Shown: positions 22,211 to 26,901 of the stretch, piece after piece
Numbering within the stretch: position 1 is the first letter of the stretch
Layout: the number at the start of each line of letters is the position of its first letter
Virus record (IMG/VR): IMGVR_UViG_3300035680_002150
Span: 1-26,901 of that record
From: a virus
Length of the DNA: 26,901 bases
Reading direction: 5' to 3' (one strand)
Notes under the pieces: generated by a model
What the model was told of the DNA's origin: nothing
The model's input: the letters and a program-made list of their open reading frames with translations, nothing else
Database searches by the model: none
Program-made: the position numbers and the translations under genes

Positions 22211-24778
22211 TTATAAATCTTCTAATCCTTGTCTCTTGGATTGGATTTCATCGAGATCGTAATCGATAATCGGTTTGGCTTGTCGAGATTGTTTCAAATT
22301 CATTCGACTCATTCTTTCTAATAACTTGCTTTGAGCGGTGGACCCTCTTGTCACGGAGGATGTTCCAGGTTGAATCACGACTTGTTCTGTAGTACCAACA
22401 GGTGGAAGTTGAGCTTGACTTGCCAAAAATTGATTTTCGGACAAAACCTTGGATGAAGTCACAGGTGTTCCAAGGACAGGTAGAGAACGAGTGTTTCGAA
22501 TAACCGATTCGGTCATGGGAGAGGTAAGACCTGGAGGAGCTAGAAGAACAGGCTCTAGAAGAGGTTCTTCTGGACCCACAGCTTTGATAGACTGGACGTA
22601 GACATCATCTGAAACCATAGGTGGATTATAAACACTTTGTTTACTATGATCTTCTTCTTCTCCTTCACGAATATAATCGACTTCTACCAATAAATCACCA
22701 AATTTCTCTTGAATACTTTGACTAAGATCTTGAACCAATGGAGTGGCTGCTTGTGTACTTTTGAGATAAGCTTGATAATAATCCTTTTTATATTCTTCTT
22801 TGGTAATCAAAACACTTCGAGAAGGTGAAAAGGTGGTTTGGTTTTTAATGTTATCTCGAATAAATCCTGATCCAACCCCAATATTTTGACCCATAATGAT
22901 CTGCTGAGAAATCGCATACATGGAATCCTGTTGACCATAACTTGCGGCTTTTGCCACACTTTCAAAAGATTGTTGAAAAGAAGCAAGGACCAGTGCTTGT
23001 TTTCCTTGTAAAGCAGCACCATTAAATTTAAGAGCAGTAGGATACCCAATGTTTGTCATGATATCTACCAATAACAAAATATGTCTTGGATTGATATATT
23101 CTTCATTCAAAATGATATTTCGAATTTCAGAGATCAAAAGATTTCTAGTGGCTTCAATCCCAAGAATCTGATAAATTTGTTTGATATTATTGGAATAGGT
23201 ATGATAGGGATCCACTTCTGGGTTCATAATCAAGTCATAAAAATTGTCACCTGCAGCTTCCACATACCAGTATCGACTTAGCTTTTGAAGTTCTGTAGGT
23301 GGATGAATGTACCCTCGTATTCCTTGGTTCTTGGCTTCTGCTTCTGCTTCATCTTCTTTTCGATTATCGGCTTCTACCATTTTTTTGATATAAGCGGAAG
23401 GTAATGGGTATTTGGATCCATCGTAGGAATCCGCTGGCATACCCACGCCATACCCTGTGTCATTGTAGTAAAGAATATCAATGCCAACATAGGTCAACAA
23501 CTTTTCTAGATCATCTTGTGTAATATTGGTCTTTTTCATGTTGACATAATCCAAGACCAAAAACCATTCATTGGGTTCTCCTTGTTTGATTTCTTCTAAA
23601 ACAATCGAATAAATAGGTTTGAAAACAGGATAAATATCTTTGATACCAGTTACACCAGATAATTTTCGATGTAAAATACTTGGATACAAAATATTTTTCA
23701 AAAACATAGTCGAAGGCATAAAATCAAATCGAATGGGTTCAGCTTGTTTTCCTGGTACTTTTTCTCCCATCATCAAATCCATTTTTTCACTAAATTTAGA
23801 TGGGAAGGTATGGGATGCGATACTTGACTCATCAGGATAAATATCTAAGAATCCCAATGCCAATGGGCTAGGAATGACAACAATGTTAGGAGGTGTACCT
23901 TTCATCAAATTTTGAATCAAATCTTGAATCGATAAATTGTAACCCACCAACTTATTGACATCCAAAGTAATTCGAAGCATGGAATCGGTCTTGGGTAACG
24001 TCTGATTCGTCATGGAAAGATACAAGTGAGCCCAAGGACATTTCGATGGATAAATATCCGATGTATCATAGATCAAGGCATCCAAAATAATATCTTGAAA
24101 TCGAATATCTTTGGTTTTATTTCTATACACGAATATATCATCATAGGTCATGGATTTGGATTTGAATTCAACCGTGGTTACAAAATTTGCAGAAGCTGTC
24201 AAATAAAACAATTTCTTCAACGCTTCCAAACCACCACTTGTCTTTCTTGAACCAGAAGTATGTTTGAAAGTATTCAGTGTAAGCTGGGTAATCGGAGCAG
24301 AAATGGCTTCGGATGCCATGGCACCTACAGAAGAACCAGATTCAATCAAAGAAGAATGATATTTTCGGTATATATTATTTATGAATTCTGGGATAGCTGC
24401 TGGGGTCAAATCTAATCGTATCAATCGATCTCTTAAGGATTGTTGAATTTGAAGTCGAGCTACAGCTCGGGTTTCTACATTGACACCAGGTGGAGCAGGA
24501 ATAACATCCAAAATAAAATCAATTTCATGCTTAGCCAAAGGTCTTGGTCTCAGGATGGTCTTGAGTGTACCTAGTGCTTCATCCAGTACAGTTTGGGACT
24601 CAGATGCGAGATGATCGATATAGTTGGATACAAACGATTCTTTTGGTGCTTGAAATCCAAGTTTTTCTTGAAGTTGTTGATAAAGTTCATCCGTAAAAAG
24701 TTCAAGGAAACGAGTGGGTTCATATTTGTTTTGATAGTTTTCGGGAAGTAAAAGTTTAATATCTTTGACAGAAGCCAT
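22211..24778 (-). CDS. RPB1 (C-terminal part): RNA polymerase II largest subunit, C-terminal part (RPB1/A''-like)
   Basis: The 855-aa product starts at the ATG ending at 24778 (MASVKDIKLLL). Residues ~146-195 match the RPB1 trigger-loop region: SGSSVGAMASEAISAPITQL, then TLNTFKHTSG and SGGLEALKKLF, compared with G-E-M-V-G-A-L-A-A-Q-S-L-G-E-P-x-T-Q-M-T-L-N-T-F-H. Later parts contain the jaw and cleft regions, an I-x-x-I-x-x-V-Y-P-like GIKDIYPVFKP, and GQNIGVGSGFIRDN. The last ~150 residues are Pro/Ser/Thr-rich with no YSPTSPS heptads, so the host CTD is absent. It complements the N-terminal part at 10531-13740; the two have no intein sequence at their ends and so probably assemble without being joined. 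It is followed by a strong hairpin. Confidence 0.93.
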   Translation of the reverse strand: MASVKDIKLLLPENYQNKYEPTRFLELFTDELYQQLQEKLGFQAPKESFVSNYIDHLASESQTVLDEALGTLKTILRPRPLAKHEIDFILDVIPAPPGVNVETRAVARLQIQQSLRDRLIRLDLTPAAIPEFINNIYRKYHSSLIESGSSVGAMASEAISAPITQLTLNTFKHTSGSRKTSGGLEALKKLFYLTASANFVTTVEFKSKSMTYDDIFVYRNKTKDIRFQDIILDALIYDTSDIYPSKCPWAHLYLSMTNQTLPKTDSMLRITLDVNKLVGYNLSIQDLIQNLMKGTPPNIVVIPSPLALGFLDIYPDESSIASHTFPSKFSEKMDLMMGEKVPGKQAEPIRFDFMPSTMFLKNILYPSILHRKLSGVTGIKDIYPVFKPIYSIVLEEIKQGEPNEWFLVLDYVNMKKTNITQDDLEKLLTYVGIDILYYNDTGYGVGMPADSYDGSKYPLPSAYIKKMVEADNRKEDEAEAEAKNQGIRGYIHPPTELQKLSRYWYVEAAGDNFYDLIMNPEVDPYHTYSNNIKQIYQILGIEATRNLLISEIRNIILNEEYINPRHILLLVDIMTNIGYPTALKFNGAALQGKQALVLASFQQSFESVAKAASYGQQDSMYAISQQIIMGQNIGVGSGFIRDNIKNQTTFSPSRSVLITKEEYKKDYYQAYLKSTQAATPLVQDLSQSIQEKFGDLLVEVDYIREGEEEDHSKQSVYNPPMVSDDVYVQSIKAVGPEEPLLEPVLLAPPGLTSPMTESVIRNTRSLPVLGTPVTSSKVLSENQFLASQAQLPPVGTTEQVVIQPGTSSVTRGSTAQSKLLERMSRMNLKQSRQAKPIIDYDLDEIQSKRQGLEDL

Positions 24779-24875
24779 TTTTTGAAACACCAAAGATATT
24801 TTTATTTAAATAGTAATTTTTGATGAACAGACGTTTTTGTTCTTTTGACAAAAAATTTTTGATCAAGTAAAATAA

Positions 24876-25784
24876 ATGAGCGATACTCATCAACAAAAAG
24901 TCAATGTGTATATCTCTACAGATGACGCATCTTCTAGTCGTGTATCTCAACTTCAAAACTTGTTTCAATCTGAACTATTCCAAGTCTTTGTTGTTCAACT
25001 CGATGTCCCTGAAGATGAAAATCTGATGATTCCTGCTTCCTTTGATAAAGATTCTGGCATTGAATACAATAAAATCCAATGGGTATTGAATGATGCTGCA
25101 ACCAATGCCCCTGATGCTCCAGTTCTTTACATTACAGACAAATTGGTTGCCAATGTCGATGCCAAAATGGTAGAAGATATTGTATCTTCTTTATTGGTAA
25201 AAAGTTGGGACATCTGTTATTTAAATAAATGGCTAGATTCATGTGATGAATACAATCGAAACGATACCATTCATCAAAATGGAACCATTTTTACCACTAC
25301 CTCTGCACCTTCTGGTGGTGAAGCGATTCTTTTCAAACCTTATTTGAGAGATGTCATTCGAGGAGTTAAAAATACTGATAAAGATGGTGAACCTATGGCA
25401 TTCCCTTTGAAATCCAATTTGAATGAATCGATCAAACAAATCATTTCCAGTAAAAAAATCGTTGCGACTACTATTTCTCCTAACCTCTTCCATGTAGATG
25501 TATCTACTATCTCTAATCCTTCTCAGTATACCAAATTGAATGAATGTAGAGATTTATCAAAAATGTTTGAACCTGAAGTAAAAAATGTAGTTAATGTTCC
25601 TTTGAGTTCTTCACTCGAGTCAAATTTGCAGTCTACACTTCAAAGCAACTTGAAAAATATTTTGGATCAAAATTTATATCAAATTTTAGGTTATAGTAAT
25701 CGAACAACTATTTTATTGATTGTTTTGATTATCATTGGTGTTATTGCGTTATACTTTATTTACAAAAATAATTATCGTGTTTAA
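24876..25784 (+). CDS. C-tail-anchored protein with glycosyltransferase-like word, 302 aa
   Basis: A hydrophilic body of ~275 residues is followed by one transmembrane helix (TTILLIVLIIIGVIALYFIY, ~277-296) and a short basic end (KNNYRV), the layout of a tail-anchored protein with its bulk on the cytoplasmic or virion-interior side. Around residues 109-126 KSWDICYLNKWLDSCDEY resembles a word I associate with GT25-like proteins of giant viruses, and GEAILFKPYLRDVI (~148-161) could be the following acceptor loop. No complete D-x-D signature is clear, so it may be a non-enzymatic virion membrane protein. It is divergent from the RPB1 C-terminal gene with a 97-base gap. Confidence 0.75.
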   Translation: MSDTHQQKVNVYISTDDASSSRVSQLQNLFQSELFQVFVVQLDVPEDENLMIPASFDKDSGIEYNKIQWVLNDAATNAPDAPVLYITDKLVANVDAKMVEDIVSSLLVKSWDICYLNKWLDSCDEYNRNDTIHQNGTIFTTTSAPSGGEAILFKPYLRDVIRGVKNTDKDGEPMAFPLKSNLNESIKQIISSKKIVATTISPNLFHVDVSTISNPSQYTKLNECRDLSKMFEPEVKNVVNVPLSSSLESNLQSTLQSNLKNILDQNLYQILGYSNRTTILLIVLIIIGVIALYFIYKNNYRV

Positions 25785-25815
25785 TAAATTTGTTTTGTAG
25801 GAAAGAAAATTAAGT

Positions 25816-25842
25816 GATCTATAAAAAAATTTTTTTTAGATC
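25816..25842 (+). terminator. Near-perfect palindrome after the tail-anchored gene
   Basis: GATCTA and TAGATC flank a central run of A then T, making an almost perfect 27-base palindrome 31 bases after the stop at 25784 and 9 bases before the ATG at 25852. It contains TCTA in both directions, so, as at 5147-5178, 3'-end and promoter signals coincide. Confidence 0.55.
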
Positions 25843-25851
25843 TAAAAAAAC

Positions 25852-26901
25852 ATGAGTTCACCTGTTGGAACAGAATTTCTATATGTTGACTTGAAAGATC
25901 AATGGGCTGGGACCGGAATAAATGGTTATTCCAATCTCCAAAATACTTACGCTGCACCCAAACAATATGTGGATTATAAAATTTCTGAACTTGTAGGTAC
26001 TGCTCCTCAAGTACTTGATACTTTATATGAAATCAGCAACTTTTTGATTGGTCAAGAGACTGGAGCTGATCTCACCACCACCATTATCAAACAAATTACC
26101 AATGAAGTTTCATACCGAGTTCTTGGTGATTTATCCTTGTCTACCGCTTTGGCTTCTACTGATACTTTGCTTTCCAGTGAAACCTCTACTCGAGCTTCTG
26201 CAGATACTTCACTTGCATCTAATATTACCAATTTAACTTCTTCTTTGAGTACTGAAGTCTCTAACCGTGGATCAGCTGACCTTTCTCTCTCTACCTCTTT
26301 GAGTACTGAAGCCTCTGATCGAGCTTCAGCTGATGTCTCTCTCTCAACTGCCGTCAGCACATCTATCTCCGTTGAAGCCTCCGATCGAGCTTCTGCTGAC
26401 TTGTCTCTCTCAACCGCTCTTAGCACTGAAGCCTCTGATCGAGCTTCCGCTGATGCCTCTCTCTCTACAGCCGTCAGCACCTCTATCTCCGTAGAAGCCT
26501 CTGACCGAACTTCAGCTGATTTGTCCCTTTCAACTGCTTTAAGTACTGAAGCCTCTGATCGAGCTTCAGCTGATGTCTCTCTCTCAACTGCCGTCAGCAC
26601 CTCTATCTCAGTTGAATCCTCTAACCGAGCTTCTGCCGATTTGTCTCTTTCTACTGCTTTAAGTACTGAAGCCTCTGATCGAGCATCCGCTGATGTCTCC
26701 CTCTCTACAGCCGTCAGCACCTCTATCTCTGTTGAAGCTTCTGACCGAGCATCCGCTGACCTTTCCCTTTCTACTGCTTTGAGTGCTGAAGCCTCTGATC
26801 GAGCTTCCGCTGATGTGTCTCTCTCTACAGCCGTCAGCACTTCTATCTCTGTTGAATCCTCTAACCGAGCTTCTGCCGATTTGTCTCTTTCTACTGCTTT
26901 A
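25852..26901 (+). CDS. Fibre-like repeat protein, runs past the right edge
   Basis: The frame starts MSSPVGTEFLYVDLKDQW and is open for 350 codons to the window end. Residues ~1-90 are unique; then the chain is made of Ser/Ala/Asp/Leu repeats such as STEASDRASADVSLSTAV and STSISVEASDRASADLSLST. The EASDRASAD word returns after 22 and 18 residues alternately, a 40-residue super-repeat. Regular spacing of Leu/Val among Ser/Ala/Asp is typical of trimeric fibres (phage tail fibres, YadA-like stalks), and similar repeats occur in algal and mimivirus-type giant viruses. A surface-fibre or attachment role is likely but inferred. The C-terminal receptor-binding or chaperone domain, if any, is outside the window. 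Confidence 0.85.
   Translation, partial: MSSPVGTEFLYVDLKDQWAGTGINGYSNLQNTYAAPKQYVDYKISELVGTAPQVLDTLYEISNFLIGQETGADLTTTIIKQITNEVSYRVLGDLSLSTALASTDTLLSSETSTRASADTSLASNITNLTSSLSTEVSNRGSADLSLSTSLSTEASDRASADVSLSTAVSTSISVEASDRASADLSLSTALSTEASDRASADASLSTAVSTSISVEASDRTSADLSLSTALSTEASDRASADVSLSTAVSTSISVESSNRASADLSLSTALSTEASDRASADVSLSTAVSTSISVEASDRASADLSLSTALSAEASDRASADVSLSTAVSTSISVESSNRASADLSLSTAL
26290..26901 (+). repeat. 120-base coding tandem repeat, about five copies, continues past edge
   Basis: The word GCCGTCAGCAC recurs at 26350, 26470, 26590, 26710 and 26830, exactly 120 bases apart, and the bases between are highly similar. Copies differ mainly at synonymous sites (ctcaactg/ctctacag, tccgttg/tctgttg), which shows selection on the protein along with recent duplication. 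More degenerate units lie before 26290. The length of the array is likely to vary between isolates and to collapse in short-read assembly. Confidence 0.92.

Noticed and set aside
24779-24793. Start of the RPB1 C-terminal gene five codons earlier
   Set aside because: That codon is TTG; the first ATG ends at 24778 and gives a normal start.
26052-26840. 262-codon open frame on the minus strand, rich in E, R, S, A
   Set aside because: It is the reverse complement of the 120-base coding repeat; the plus-strand frame has a proper start, leader and continuous repeat with synonymous variation.

Overview
The window looks like a piece of a nucleocytoplasmic large DNA virus, most likely a mimivirus-like (Imitervirales) giant virus. 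The evidence is eukaryote-type RNA polymerase II largest-subunit genes encoded without introns, an AT-rich genome with very short intergenic gaps, AAAATTGA early-promoter boxes 40-50 bases before two start codons, perfect 3' hairpins after many stop codons (the mimivirus transcript-end signature), and a gene set of RING fingers, an F-box-like protein, a SET methyltransferase, a YqaJ nuclease, a CDK-cyclin fusion, a glycosyltransferase and a permuted NlpC/P60 hydrolase. No tRNA, rRNA, CRISPR array or insertion sequence was seen.

Layout. 1-3.2 kb: the start of a permuted NlpC/P60-type hydrolase, a 303-aa protein of unknown role, a HAD phosphatase, a Pro/Gln/Asn-rich protein and a small protein with two GRF zinc fingers. 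3.2-9.8 kb: a block of probable virion or surface proteins on the minus strand: a 630-aa protein with an N-myristoylation signal and 9-residue tandem repeats, a 179-aa Pro/Gly/Tyr-rich protein, four copies of one unknown domain spread over three genes, and a Met/Gly/Gln/Pro-rich protein that may also be myristoylated. 9.8-14.6 kb: an unknown protein, the N-terminal part of RPB1, and a divergent YqaJ nuclease. 14.6-20 kb: a RING protein, an intergenic repeat block, then a minus-strand run of SET, F-box-like, unknown, zinc finger/RING and glycosyltransferase genes. 20-26.9 kb: a possible degenerate Hint (intein-like) protein, a Cys-rich mini-protein, the CDK-cyclin fusion, a small membrane protein, the C-terminal part of RPB1, a tail-anchored protein, and a fibre-like protein built of 120-base repeats that runs off the right edge.

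The most unusual points are as follows. (1) RPB1 is split into two complete genes near the place where archaea split A'/A'', with the two pieces in swapped order 8.5 kb apart, and the trigger loop carries non-canonical residues. (2) A structural-protein block has a shared C-terminal module and a four-copy paralogous domain with a strong shift in codon use. (3) A set of 3' hairpins lies, in several cases, on top of the next gene's promoter. (4) A dispersed ~70-base intergenic repeat family is present in four copies. (5) An in-frame stop separates a 46-codon open stretch from the Hint-like gene.

Assignments rest on reading motifs by eye. Family names are secure for RPB1, kinase, YqaJ, RING, GRF, SET, HAD and glycosyltransferase, and tentative elsewhere.
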